This document shows positions 45,400 to 57,045 of a DNA stretch of 64,000 nt, piece after piece (positions within the stretch are counted from its first letter, which is position 1; each line of letters begins with the position of its first letter). The position numbers and the translations under genes are program-made. The notes under the pieces are model-generated. The model saw nothing but the letters and a program-made list of their open reading frames with translations, was not told where the DNA came from and made no database searches. The stretch spans positions 33,666,104 through 33,730,103 of the forward strand of contig CM070725.1 of assembly GCA_036346275.1 (NCBI GenBank). The letters run 5' to 3'. The stretch is from Otatea glauca (lineage: Eukaryota; Streptophyta; Magnoliopsida; Poales; Poaceae).

Positions 45400-47230
45400 A
45401 TGTCGCGATCAGCAAGTCCGGGCTCGGGTGTGGCCCTTGAGTACCAAGGCTCCACCTCCATGCTCTCACCCTCACTGTCGCCCCGTGAACGCCGTGCCTT
45501 CATGGCCGGTAGTCGCGAGGAGACTCCGGGGGGGATGACGGCGGCCCAGAGACTCTGCAGGAGGCGCGTCGCCTCACTCAGGTCGCCATCAACCAAGCCA
45601 TCACCGCCATTCGGCGAGAGGAGCGCGCGATGGCCCGTTCTCCAACCGGACAGCTCAGCCCCTCCCGGCCAGACGAGCCTAGCCGGGAGAGCCTGCGGGC
45701 CATCGCCCGGATCATGGCTGACCCCACCCGGGCCGGCTCGGCCCTCTTTCGACGGTCCCTCGCTGAAGAGCTCAACAGGGCGACCGACGACGTTGCGCCT
45801 TTACAGCCAGTGTGGCGCCCGGACTTCGAGTCTCACCCCTTTGCGAGCGGTGGCGATTCACTGCGCGATCACCGACCGTTCCGCCAGCAGACTCCTTACC
45901 CGCGGGCGTGTACCCCGTCACCATCCCTTCCACCTCGCCAGGGGGAGGACGTGGTGCGCGGGCACGCCCGCCGGCAGTAGAGCAACAGTGATGCTCGCTC
46001 GAGCAGTAATGCCTCCGAAGGCCTTTCCTCGGATATTCCGCCCAGGCGCCAAAAGGTTCGCGACAGCCCGCGCCACCGTCCCAATGATGTTCTTGCTGAC
46101 CGACGCGGCCGGCGTGGGGTGCGCCGCCGGCTCGAGTTCCCCTACCGGTGGACGACGATTCCAACACCGGCGGTGGCGGGCCTCGACCTATGGTGCCCGG
46201 CGTGATTGGACCACGTCCGAGTGCGTTGGCCGCCCGATTTAGCCCGATAATAATGGAGCAATTTGACGGGACCAAAAACCCCACAGAGTTCCTCTCCATA
46301 TACTCCACCGCCAGATTGGCGGCCGGCGGGGACGAGGCCGCAACGGCCAACTATCTCCCCACCGTCCTGGACAGAGCCGCCCGCACCTGGCTCTTCAACC
46401 AGGCGCCCGGCGCCTTCTGGTCATGGCGCCCGATTCGCGGCGCCCTCCTCCAACTTCCGGGCACTCTGGCGACACGGGCGAAAGGACTGGACCGTGTCAT
46501 CCAGGGGAAGGGCAAGCCCCTCCGAGACTTAGTGCGTGGGTTTACCCACGCACGAAACTCGATTCCCAATGTCTCTGATGAGACTGTCATCAAGGCCTTC
46601 AAGTTCGACGTCCGCGACAGACATCTCACAGAGGACCTCGAGATCGCTATAAAGCTTACCGTCAACAAGCAGTTCCGCATGGCGGAGCGCTACACAGACG
46701 CGGACGACGTTGTTCGCTGGAAGCACGACTACGACTGAGGCAAGCTCAGCCTCGCCTTTGACGAGGCGGGGCCCTCTGGTGCCAAAGAAGGAGGTCCAGC
46801 CTCGCGCGACAAGAAGCGGTGGGAAAGACCGCGGTGCTGGAGGTGGCCAGCTCCGTGTGGTCGCCCAATCGACAACAAGCGCGAAGGAGCCCATGCGCGC
46901 CAGCCCAACCGCCGAGGGCCTCGGCCCCAGCAAAATCGCCCACGGACTGAACAAGAGCCGCGCCGGCCCCAGCAGGGACAGGACCGGGCTGGGCCCCCTC
47001 GGGCAGACAACTGACCTTGGGGCAACGAGGAACAACTCCGCCTCGACGCTGACAAATTCTGCCCGTTCCATCAAATCCACGGTCACGACCTGCGAAGTTA
47101 CAGAGCGTGGCTGTACAAGCTGGACGCCTTTTATAGAGGGCACAGAGAGATGCCCACGCTCCCGAGGGGCGACGAGCGGCCAATGGAGCGGCAGCCGGCG
47201 AGACCAAGCGAGCCACGGCACGGAGTTCTA
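45400..47230 (+). pseudogene. element 3 gag, several frameshifts
   Basis: The ATG at 45400 starts MSRSASPGSG, and the frame shifts near 45535. A hydrophilic N-terminal part (RPDEPSRESLRAIARIM, ALFRRSLAEELNR) is in frame 3 at 45630-45980. The capsid-like region runs in the frame of 46148-46738 with KNPTEFLSIYSTA, RAARTWLFNQAP and NVSDETVIKAF, characteristic of Tat-group gag. A TGA at 46736 ends it. Further on, in another frame near 47055, FCPFHQIHGHDL is the variant Cys/His cluster typical for this group. Gag would package the element RNA. Confidence 0.85.
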
Positions 47231-47900
47231 GCAAGGTGACCGCCGTGTGGATGTCATGTTTGGTGGCTCTTCGGCATACCGGTCCCGGCGCGAGCTGAAG
47301 GACGCCGCGCGCACCGTATACCAAGCCACTGTCAGGAAGCCCACCGACCAACCCTGCAGGTGGGACGGTGTTACCATCACCTTCTCTCGGGACGATGCTC
47401 CCCCAGGGATGTCCCGAGACTTCAAGACCGCCCTGGTCGTTGCCCCGACCATAAGCAATGCCGTCGTCGGCCGACTCATGGTTGGCGGGGGAAGTTCCCT
47501 CAACCTGCTCTTGGCAAGCACGCTGGATCGGATGGCGACCTCCCGCACCGAGCTGATCACCTTCGAGGTCATAGATGGCGACCTCCCCTACAACGCCATC
47601 CTTGGGGAGCCGGCCCTGATCAAGTTCATGGCCGCAAATCACTACGGGCACCGGTGTATGAAGCTCCTGGGGCCCGGCGGCATCATAGCGGTCCGCGGTG
47701 ATCTTAAGGTGGCGCACAGCTACGAGGAAAAGGCCCTGGCGCTCGCCGGCATGCTGCCTCAACAGGGCCCCGAGGTGACCCCAAAGAGCACCCGCCGAAA
47801 GGCGGCCATCCAGCCCAGTGGCCATACCAAGACCGTGCAACTCAAAGTGGGAAACTTGGGCAAATGCGCCTGCGTTTCTGCCCAGCTCAACCCAAAATAG
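47231..47900 (+). pseudogene. element 3 aspartic protease region, catalytic Asp replaced
   Basis: An open frame of 217 codons (47247-47900) has MFGGSSAYRSRRE near the start, ITFSRDDAP, and the active-site block LMVGGGSSLNLLLA near 47484. In this group the block usually reads with Asp before GGSS, so the catalytic Asp appears changed to Gly. FEVIDGDLPYNAILG closes the domain. A TAG at 47898 separates it from RT. The enzyme normally matures gag-pol. Confidence 0.8.
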
Positions 47901-49308
47901 GAAGACGAGCTCATCACCTTCCTCCGAGGTAATAAAAGCATTTTTGCATGGGAACCCGCGGGCATGCCGGTGGTCCCACGGGAGGTGGTCGAGCACAAAC
48001 TGCAAACAAAGCCCGGCTGCAGGCCCGTGCGCCAGAAACTGCGACACTTCTCCCCTGAGAAGGCGGCCATAATCAGAGAGCACCTTGATAAGCTCCTGAA
48101 GGCTAGCTTCATTCGTGAGGTCAATTACTCTGAATGGCTGGCCAACCCTGTAATTGTACGAAAGAAAGGCGGGAAATGGAGGATGTGCGTCGATCACACG
48201 GGCTTAAACGCCGCGTTTCCCAAAGACAACTTCCCTCTTCCACGTATAGACCAGATTGTGGACTCCACTGCCAACGCCAAAATGTTGAGTTTTCTCGACG
48301 CCTACTCCGGCTACCAGCAGATCAAGCTCGCTGTGGAAGACGAGGACAAAACCGCCTTCATCACGCCGTTTGGAACCTTTTGCTACACGACCATGTCGTT
48401 CGGTCTCCGCAAAGTGGGCGCAACGTTCCAGCGGCTGATGGTCAAGTCCTTCGACCTGCAGATCGGCCGAAACCTTGAGGTCTACGTCGACGACATCATC
48501 GTCAAAAGCTCCTCCGAGGTAGACCACATCAACGACCTAGCCGAGACCTTCGCCAGTCTAAACATGTTTGGCGTCAAGCTTAATCCTGAGAAGTGCGTCT
48601 TCGGCATGACCTCCGGAAAGGTGCTCGGCTACATGATCGGGGGCTCGGGCGTGGGCCCGAACTCGAAGAAAATCGAGGCAATCGAATGGATGGCCGCCCG
48701 ACGTTAGTAAAGCAAGTCCAGAGTCTCGCCGGCCGCGTCATCACCCTCAGCCGCTTTATCTCCCGGCTCGGTGAGCGAGAGCTGCCCTTCTTCAAGATCC
48801 TGCGTAGGCATAGGGGCTTCGAGTGGACCCCCGAAGCCCAGCGGTCCTTCGACGAGCTCAAGGCATACCTCTCGAGTCCACCTCTGCTGACGACTCCGCA
48901 ACAGGGCGAAGCGCTGTTGCTCTACCTCGCAACCACGACCCAGGCTGTTAGCGCGGTCCTGGTAGCCGAGCGGGCCGGGCGATAGCACCCGATCTACTAT
49001 GTCAGCGAGGTGCTTCACGGGCCAAAAGAGCGCTACCCTCTGGTCCAGAAGCTCCTCTACGCCCTATTCATGGCCTCGCACAAGCTTCGGCACTACTTCC
49101 AGGCGCATGCGGTGGTTGTCCCGAGTGGGCTCCCGCTCGGGGAGATTCTCAGGAACTCGGAGGCCGGAGGTCGCATCGCCAAGTGGGCCATGGAGCTGGC
49201 CGAGTTCGACCTCCGCTTCGTGGCCCGCACCGCCATCAAATCGCAGACGTTGGCCGACTTCGTGGTCGAGCAAACGAACGAGCCCGCCCCCGAGCCCGAG
49301 GTCGTTTG
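47901..49308 (+). pseudogene. element 3 reverse transcriptase and first RNase H
   Basis: The RT core runs from about 47964 with NPVIVRKKGGKWRMC, NFPLPRIDQIVD, FLDAYSGYQQIKL and the catalytic VYVDDIIVKS near 48490. The frame breaks near 48705 after EWMAARR. The connection and RNase H follow in another frame with RFISRLGERELPFF and FEWTPEAQRSFDELK, then a TAG at 48983 and SHKLRHYFQAH. The first RNase H of Tat elements is often degenerate. It ends with SQTLADFVVEQTNE and a TGA at 49307. Confidence 0.9.
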
Positions 49309-49660
49309 AGCGCTCGGGGGCTGGCGTTCTCATCGTCACCCCTCAAGGTGACCACCTGAGGTATGTGGTCCGCTTCAGCTTCCCCGGAACCAACAACGCG
49401 GCGGAATATGAAGCCCTCTTGGCTGGCCTGCGAGCTTGCAAGTCCCTAGGCATCCGCCGTCTGGTTGTTAAGGGGGACTCCCAGCTCGTCGTCAATCAGT
49501 GCAACAAAGACTATCAATGTTCGGACCCGCTAATGCCCAAGTACCTCACCGAAGTGCGCAAGATGGAAAGATGGTTCATAAACCTGAAGATCCAGCACGT
49601 GCCAAGGAAGGACAACTCCACCGCCGACCTCCTGTCTAGGCTCGGATCGTCCGACGATGA
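49309..49660 (+). pseudogene. element 3 second (archaeal-type) RNase H, N-terminus deleted
   Basis: The domain reads GAGVLIVTPQGDHLRY, NNAAEYEALLAGLRA (conserved Glu), VVKGDSQLVVNQ (conserved Asp) and VPRKDNSTADLLSRL (conserved Asp). The usual start with a first catalytic Asp in a DGS motif is missing: only a few bases separate it from the end of the first RNase H. In Tat elements this extra RNase H is thought to be the active copy. Confidence 0.85.
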
Positions 49661-51016
49661 GCTCCCGCTGGACATCATCCTCGAGACCTTGGCCACGCCA
49701 TCCGTCACCGACAAGGAAAACCCAGTGGCCCTCCTCGAGAGTGTCCCCTCGTGGATGGACCCGATTGTCAAGTTCCTCGACCATGGGGAGCTCCCTCCTA
49801 CTCCGGTCGAGAGGAGCAGGATCCGGCGCCGCGCTAGCTCGTGCAGGCTCGTCGGCGGGCAGCTTTACCGTCGAGGAGCCCTGGGCATTTTGTCAAAGTG
49901 TATCACTCCCGAGGAGGGTAAGTACTTGCTCAGCGACATACATTCTGGCCTATGCGGCGCTCACTCTTCTTTCAGGACAATGGTCGGGAAGGCATTTCGG
50001 ATGGGATTTTACTGGCCGACAGCGCTCGCGGATGCCCAAGACATTGGCCGCACTTGCCAGGCCTGCCAGTTCCATGCTTGGAAGGCCCGGCAGCCGGCCT
50101 ACGCCTTGCAGACCATTCCCCTCTCCTGGCCATTCTCGACGTGGGGCCTCGACATCCTCGGCCCCTTCCCGAGGTCGGTTGGGGGGAAGAAATTCCTGTT
50201 CATCGCCATCGACACCTTCTCGAAGTTGATCGAGGCTGAGCCGGTCTCCGCTATCACCACCAAGGCCATGGTAAGGTTCTTCCGTTCCTTCGTGGTCACA
50301 AGGTATGGAGTCCCATGCAGGATCATCACCGACAACGGGACCAAGTTCACCAGCGAGCTGTTCCAACAGTTCTGCCCAAACATGGGGACCAAGGTCTGCT
50401 ATGCCTCGGTGAGCCATCCTCAGAGCAACAGGGCGGTCGAGCACGCCAACGGACAACTCATCCAAGGCGTCAAGAAATGAATTTTTACTGAGCTCGATCA
50501 GCGCGGTCGGGCCTGGGTGGACGAGCTTCTCACCATCCTTTGGTCCGTCCGCACCTCTCCAAGCCGGGCAACGGGGGCGAGCCCTTTCCAGCTCGTCTTC
50601 GGGGCTAAGGCCGTCCTATCACCGGAGGTCACGCTCGGCTCCGTCAGCGCAAGCTCGGTCGACCAGGTCGACCTCGACCAGGAGCGATCCCTCGACCTCG
50701 ACCTAGCGGAGGAAGTAAGGTGCTGCGCACTGCTGTGCTCGGCGCGCTACCTGCAAGATCTCCGTAGGCACGCCGCCCGAGCAATACGACCTAGGGGCTT
50801 CCACATCGGGGACCTGGTCTTAAGACGAATCCAGGACCGGTCCAACACCAACAAGCTGTCCCCGCTGTGGGAAGGTCCCTAGAGGATCGTCTCAGCAAGT
50901 CGCGTGGGAGCTTACCGTCTAGCGACCCCCGATGGCTGGGAGCTCACTAACTCATGGAATGTAGGCCAGCTCCGAGGTTTTATGGCTAATGCTCCCCCTC
51001 CTTCTGTTTTAAGATA
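49661..51016 (+). pseudogene. element 3 integrase
   Basis: The H2C2 zinc region has HSGLCGAHSSFRTM and CQACQFHAWKARQ. The core has WGLDILGPFPR and RIITDNGTKFTS with the two catalytic Asp residues, and HPQSNRAVEHANG with the catalytic Glu. A TGA at 50478 fits a CGA change. The C-terminal part (WSVRTSPSRATGASPFQLVFG, FHIGDLVLRRI) continues to a TAG at 50880 and on to LRGFMANAPPP, ending at a TAA at 51014-51016. No chromodomain is present, as expected for this group. Confidence 0.9.
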
Positions 51017-53452
51017 AGATGTTTTCCCATATCGTCGTGCTTGTCTCTCGTATCTCGAGCAAACACGACCCGGGCCATGGCCCGAACACCTACCTCCTGG
51101 GGTCGATTGCGTGGTAAGCCGATCCTCATCGCAGTAAGCCGACTATCCCCCCGTCGTGGGTTCTGTCCCAGCAATCACGCCCGTGGGCCCGTCGACCTCG
51201 AGATACTCGAGTTTTGGCCCTCAGGCCCCTTACTCAAGCTAGCACGACGGTCCCGTGGTCCACCTCCAGGGGTCAAATACGCGGTAAGCCGATCCTCATC
51301 GCAGTAAACCGACTATCCCCCCGTAGCAGGGCCCGTGCCTGGGACCATCGTTGGTAAGGGCTTCGAGCTAAGGGCCTCGGCCTAGTTTTTCATCACGCTA
51401 AATTGTGCTGCTTTGTCGTCTCCTTTTTCCTCTTATGCTTCTCCCTGTCTCGAGCGAATGTGTCTCAAGGTTGTGATGCGAGGGATCGACATCAGGGGGC
51501 CGAACGCGCAGTAAGCCGATTCTCATCGCAGTAAGCCGACCATTTCCCCCGTCGTAGGGGACGAGCCCGAGATTATCCTCACCACAGGGGTGCCTAGGTC
51601 TTCAAATCTTATGTCGCCACACTCCTAACCAGTCCGGGCCTTGGCCTATGTCAAAAATTCTCCTTCATTTCTGATACTAACCTCTTTTTGAATCTCGAGG
51701 GACGTGACGATTAGGTCATGGCCCCAAGTTGCAAGTTCTTCCACCGAAGATCGAGCCATTTTAAGACCTCGGGCCCGAGGCTCCTTCTGCTTTTCTTTTG
51801 GTCGAAAGTCTTTTTTCATATAAAACGTCTCGAGTGGCGTGACCCCGCGGCGTGACCATAAGGGCAACCATAAGATCACGTGGTGAGCTCCCCCTCGAGA
51901 CGTCCATGCGTGTTCTATTTTGCAGCGCCAAGGGTGCGTTCTCTAGGTTCACCTCGGGATGACCGAGCCTGATGCAGGTTCGAGCTCGGAGGTCGCCATA
52001 AGGCGATCGTTATCGGGATAAGCCGGGCCTTCCCCCGTACTGCCAACCATTGAATGTTCTCAGGGGGCGCCCCGAGCCTGATGCATTCCCAGGCTCGGAG
52101 GTCGCAGTTTCTAAATTCACCGTCGGGGATGTCCGGTCGCGATAAGTCGACAGTCGCAATAAGCCGACCATTCCCCCGTGGCCAAGTGGCCAGGTTTGAA
52201 TTTCTAAACCGCCCCCTGGGGGAGCCCGTCCTGAGATTGAGCATTTCCGAGCTTGTCGGGCTAGACCTGAGGCCTAAACCTGGCCCGAGCCTGATGCACT
52301 TCCAAGCCGGCCAGTCCGAGTTGTGCCGAAACCCTGATGCATTTCTAGGTTCAGCCTCGGTCAAAGTGCCCCGAGCCTGATGCATTCACGGGTTCGGAGG
52401 TCACAATTTCTAAGTTCACTAATGGGGATAACTCCGGTCGTAATAAGCCGGCAGACGCAATAAGCCGACCACTCCCTCAAGGCCAAGCAGCCAGCTCGGC
52501 CTAAAAAGCACAGGTAAGGTCTGTCCCCTTGTCCATTGATACTTGCGCCTCGGGCAATATGATCTCGCGGCGTGACCATAAGGACCTCCTCCGGGAGGTC
52601 GATGCTACTGATGTAAGCCGATTCTCGTCGCCACAGAGCTCCCTCCCGTCACAGGCCCGGACCAGAGGTCACACAGAGCAGCTCTCGGGCCTCGGGGCGC
52701 CTGTGTATGCATTCTGTGCGTTTTGTTTTGCAGCGCCGAAGGTCACGTTCTCTAGGTTCGCTTCAGGGATACCCCGAGCCCGATGCATTCTCGGGCTCGG
52801 AGGCCGCAGTAAGGTGATCTTTGTCGGAATAAGCCGGCTATTTCCCCATGCCGCCAACTATTGAACGTCCTCAGAGGGCGCCCCGAGCCTGACGCTTTCC
52901 CGGGCTCGGAGGTCACAGTTTCTAAATTCACCACCGGGGATGACTCCGGTCGCGGTAAGCCGGTAGTCGCAATAAGCCGACCATTCCCCTGTGGCCAGGT
53001 TCGAAATTCCAAACCGCCCTCTGAGGGAGCCTACGAGCTCAAAGCATTACCGAGCTCGTCGGGCTGGACCCGAGGCCTAAACCTGGTCCGAGCCTGATGT
53101 ATTTCCATGTCGGCCAGTCCGAGTTGTGCCCAAAGCCTGAGTATTTTAGGCTCGGACTCGGTTAAATCTAACCTCGAGTGCCCCTAGACTCGGTCAACCT
53201 AATCCGGATGGTTCGAGTTGAGATCAATAACTCACCCAGCAAACACCTCCGGCTGTTTTGCTCTACGCATCGCAATTCGACGTCGCTCGGGCTCTTCTAC
53301 GAAGCAGACTAAGCAAGCTTTTGAAGACGGCAAAGAGTGAAACAAAAACAAGCTAAGTCTTCTAAATAGGCAACTTTATACAGCAAAATGATACATTGTC
53401 TTTACAAGGGGTGCGAATATTTCGCCCCCTATCTATGTCTTAACCTATTTTT
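51017..53452 (+). repeat. element 3 3' untranslated region with degenerate tandem repeats
   Basis: No gene is seen. The motif GTAAGCCGA-N-CCCCCGT recurs at about 51111-51154, 51281-51324, 51507-51551, 52140-52183, 52441-52478 and 52965-52993. A second motif, CCCGAGCCTGATGCATTC followed by GGCTCGGAGGTC, recurs at about 52070, 52370, 52775 and 52880. A larger unit of about 810 bp repeats: 51915-52200 aligns with 52727-53010. Confidence 0.7.
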
Positions 53453-56400
53453 CTAATCTACAGACATATCCCGAGCAAGCTTTTCCTGCTCGAGGTCGGA
53501 GACCCTTCTCTGCAGCACCAGCACCTCGGCCTCGGCTTGACCGACCCGGTCGCGGTTGCCCTGGAGCTGGGCCAAGGTGCCCTTCCCCGCCTAGGTCACC
53601 CGAGCCAGCTTCTCCTCGAGCCCGGAGACCTTCGCCTCGGACGCCGCGGCCTTCGCGCCCGCCTCGGCCGCCCGCACCTCGGCTTCAGCGGCCCTCGTGT
53701 CGACACTGGTCGCCTTCGCCTCGGCCTCAGTGGTCCTCCTCTCCAGCTCGGCTACCGTCTCCTCGAGCCCGACCGCCTTTGCCTCGGCGTTGGTCACCTT
53801 GGCCTTGAGCTCGGCCACCTCGGCCTTGAGCTCGACGGAGGCCTTCCCCGAGGCGATGGGAAGCTCTTCAAGCCACGCTCGAAGGCCGGCCGCCTCCTCG
53901 CGCACAACCTCTGCCTCTGCGCGCATGGTCAGCAGGTCTACCGCCTGCACCAGAGCTCTTCTACCTCCCTCCACGCGGCCGCAAAGTCCTCGAGACCAGA
54001 CACCGTGATCCCATAGCTCTCCTCGCGAGCCATGGACGAGACCTCGAGGCACTCCCTGAGCTCCTGCGCCTCTTGCCACGCAGCCCCCGCCCTCGAGCAA
54101 GCGCCGGAGAGCTCGAGCTCGAGGCGCTGAACCGTCGCCGACGCGCTCTCGCTATTCTCGTCAAGGCCCTCCTGCGCCTTCTGTCAGGCGCGAGCGAGGG
54201 TCTCCTCCGCCTTCTTCCGCTCCTCCTTGAGGGCCTTCGAGAGGATTGCGGCGTGGAGGTCCCTCTTGATGTCGAGCTCCCGCTCGACCCCATGAGCCCC
54301 ACGCTCCCGCTCAGCCTCGACGGCCCATGCGATCTCGAGGGCTTGGGCCTCTTTCAGTCGCTCGACCTCCTCTCACCAGCGCGCCGCATCAGCCTCGACT
54401 CGGGTGACGTCCCTGGTTGGCCTCAATCACATCCCAGAGGGCCCGAAAGCTGAGCACGTGCCTGCGCATGACCCCGTACCCTCGGGAGATTAGGCGCAGG
54501 CCCTGCGAAAATAAGGGAAATATCACCACCATTACAAGAGAAGAGAAAAGGGGAAGAAAGAGAGAAGAGTTCAGGACGGGGAAGCTTACCACCGCCAGTC
54601 GGTCCTCTAGCACCTGCATGTCGATGGGGCCATCGGGCCCTCGGAGCAGATCCGTGGCAGCCCCATCCTCGGCGGACCCCATCGCTGCGCGTGGCCGGCG
54701 TCGCGAGCGTCCGGCTTTGGTCGCGTCGGCCCGGGACGATGGCGGCCGGATCGCCCGTCCGCAATGATGACCCGACCGGCCTCACCTCGGCCCGCAGCCA
54801 GAACCCCGAGGTTGGCGTCAGGCTCGGGGGCTCCCTCGTCACCTTCGGTAGCGCGCCCTCGGCCGCAATGGAACACCGGTGGCGTCCAGCTAGGGGGCTA
54901 CCTCGTCACCTTCGGTCACACCGCCCGCGGCCACGCTGCCCTCGACCGCCGCAACGGAACACCCGAGGCTGGCGTTCAACTCGAGGGCTCCTGCACCGCC
55001 CGCGGCTGCGCCGCCCTCGGCCGTGTCGTCCTCCTCGAACGCCGTGGCGAGTAGGACTCGCCGCGCCCTGGACCGCGGCATGAGGTGGAAGTCATCCCGT
55101 CCTCCTCCTCCTCGGCCTCGCCCTGGACCACAGGAAAGGTCGGTGCCCCTCGTCCACTTGAATGCCGCGGCGGAGCGGAACGACAGAAAGCGAAAGAAGA
55201 CCGCACCTGGCGCGACGTCTCTGCGGTGGCCACGGGAAGACTCCTTTCCCGGGTGCTTAGTGCTGGAGGTCGTTGCTCCAGCTGCGCATCTGAGGCTCAC
55301 GCGGCGGCTGCCACCTCTCGCTGTTGATAGAAAAGCAAAGATCAGTAAAAGGAAGGTCAAACATCAAAGAAGCGACCTCGGGTTCGAGTGTCCCCGAGCT
55401 CGGGGCGTTCAGCTTACCATGGCTCGATCGCCCTACTCGACGTGGGGCTTCTTGGCGATCGGCTTCGGGGCATCTGGGGCCGGCCTCTTGCTCCCCTTCA
55501 TGCCCTTGCTCAGTCCAGGGAGCGGCAGCATCTGCTTGGCCGTGTCCCAGATCTCCTTGGTCTCCTGCACAAGCTCATCACGATTAGCGCCTGAGCCCGA
55601 GCCCTCGGGGCCAAAGGTCAAAGCAAGAGACGTTACCTCGCTGCTCCGCCCCAAGATGTTCTTGGGGATGTCACCATCGAGGTCGTAGGTGGTGGCGGCC
55701 TTCCCGAAGATCTCCTGCATCCTCGAGGCCATCCAAGCCGCCTTCGGTGCTGTGGGAGGCCAAAAGAAACCGTTGAGAACAAGAAAGCTTCAATCGGGCC
55801 TAGGGAAGCTCGAGGCTACGCAATGCTTACCTTCGGGACCTTCCTGGGTGACGTCGTGCCTCCCGGTGATCTCGAAGAAGGGGTGCAGCCTCTTTCGGAG
55901 AGGGAACACCCGGTTGCGCAGGTAGTCGTAAACGACTGCCTACCCTTTAGCCCGTGCATCACGCAGATGTGTATGAAGGCGACCGCCGCCTGGTCGGCCG
56001 CCGAATCCTCAGGCTCCGGCGTCTCCCGCTTGCCGTCGACTGCGGCGCCGTTGTAGGCGAGGTCGCTGCCCTCGCCCTTCTTCAAATAGAACCATTTCTC
56101 CGACCACGGCCCGAGCGAGTCCCGGGTCGGGATCTGGAGAAAGGAGCAAGGGAGTCCCGCCCGCAGCCAGAAATAGAGGCACCCGACTACAGGGTCCTTC
56201 GCGGTGCGGGACAAGGAATAGAAGCGAAAGAACAAGGAAGGGGTAGGAAGGATGCCCAGAAACCCCTCACAAAGATGAGCAAAGATGGAGAGGTGGAGAA
56301 GAGAGTTGGGTACCAGGTTCACGAGCTCGATCTCGCCTTTGCGCAAGGACCACTGACCAAGAAGTCGCTCTCCGGGTCCATGACCGAAGAGCATGTCTTG

Positions 56401-56541
56401 CTCCGTGCTCACGACCTCGTCATCTCGAGGCTGTGGCACGTTCTCCCCTGCTGGGAGTCACCAGGTGAATGGGTCCAGCAGCCCCAAGGTCTCCATATCC
56501 TTCATCCGGTCCGATGAGGTGCTCTTCCCGAACCGCCATTG
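53453..56541 (-). pseudogene. element 3 antisense gene: 'putative gypsy type transposon' protein with C-terminal coiled coil, degenerate
   Basis: Transcription would run leftward from about 56541. The first part reads KDMETLGLLDPF, a TGA at 56458, then LPAGENVPQPRDDEVV and, after a frame that stays open to 55816, VNLVPNSLLHLSIFAHLCEGFLGI and YFWLRAGLPCSF, the conserved core of this family. A later exon at about 55732-55433 has MASRMQEIFGKA. The C-terminal exon (54100-53453) is a long Ala/Glu/Lys coiled coil with heptads such as AEVAELKAKVTNAEAK; a TAG at 53591 lies near its end. Such extra antisense ORFs are known in Tat-group elements; their function is unknown. Exon borders are not resolved. 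Confidence 0.75.
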
Positions 56542-57045
56542 AGTCAAGAGGAGAGAATCGGAGGAGGAAGGCGGCGCGCGGCACAAAAAGCGGAAGGAAA
56601 GAAGCGAGAATGTGGGCAATGAGGAAGAAAGGCTCCAGAGGATGCCGGGTCCCGGTTTTAAAGACGCCTCGACTTCCGACATTATTGTCACCTCAAAAGA
56701 CACGCCCGCGGCCAATGGGCGGCAACCGAGGCATCGTGGCCTTTCAAAACTCTTGTACGGGTGTGCCTCTTCAACGCCCACTAGCCAGACCATCCGACTT
56801 CTCCGCCCGCGTGGCCCGGGCAGCAGAGAAGTCGAGCGACCGAATGCCATCAAGCCCGCTCAGGGCGAGCGGCTGAGCTCGAGTATCTCAAGAACGACCA
56901 CGGCGAAGACACCCGCAAAAGAGGCTTCCCTAGATCCGAAGGAGCTCGGGAATTCCGAGCTCGACCAAGGTGACGATCCCTCCTTAAAGACTTGGACTAA
57001 AGAGCGCCTAGAGTCTCGGATCGTTTCTTGAGCCTCGGGGCTGGT
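56542..57045. other. element 3 region between antisense gene start and 3' LTR
   Basis: GC-rich DNA that would hold the antisense promoter. No separate gene is seen. GAGCCTCGGGGCTGG at about 57029-57043 is the only purine-leaning stretch before the LTR and is a weak polypurine tract candidate. Confidence 0.4.

Noticed and set aside
46746..48197. A 483-codon minus-strand ORF in element 3
   Set aside because: It is opposite to clear gag-protease-RT coding sequence, arises from high GC content, and shows no domain features.
53537..54016. A 159-codon plus-strand ORF with Leu/Gly/Arg repeats
   Set aside because: It is the complement of the antisense coiled-coil exon, whose heptad pattern gives the apparent repeats.
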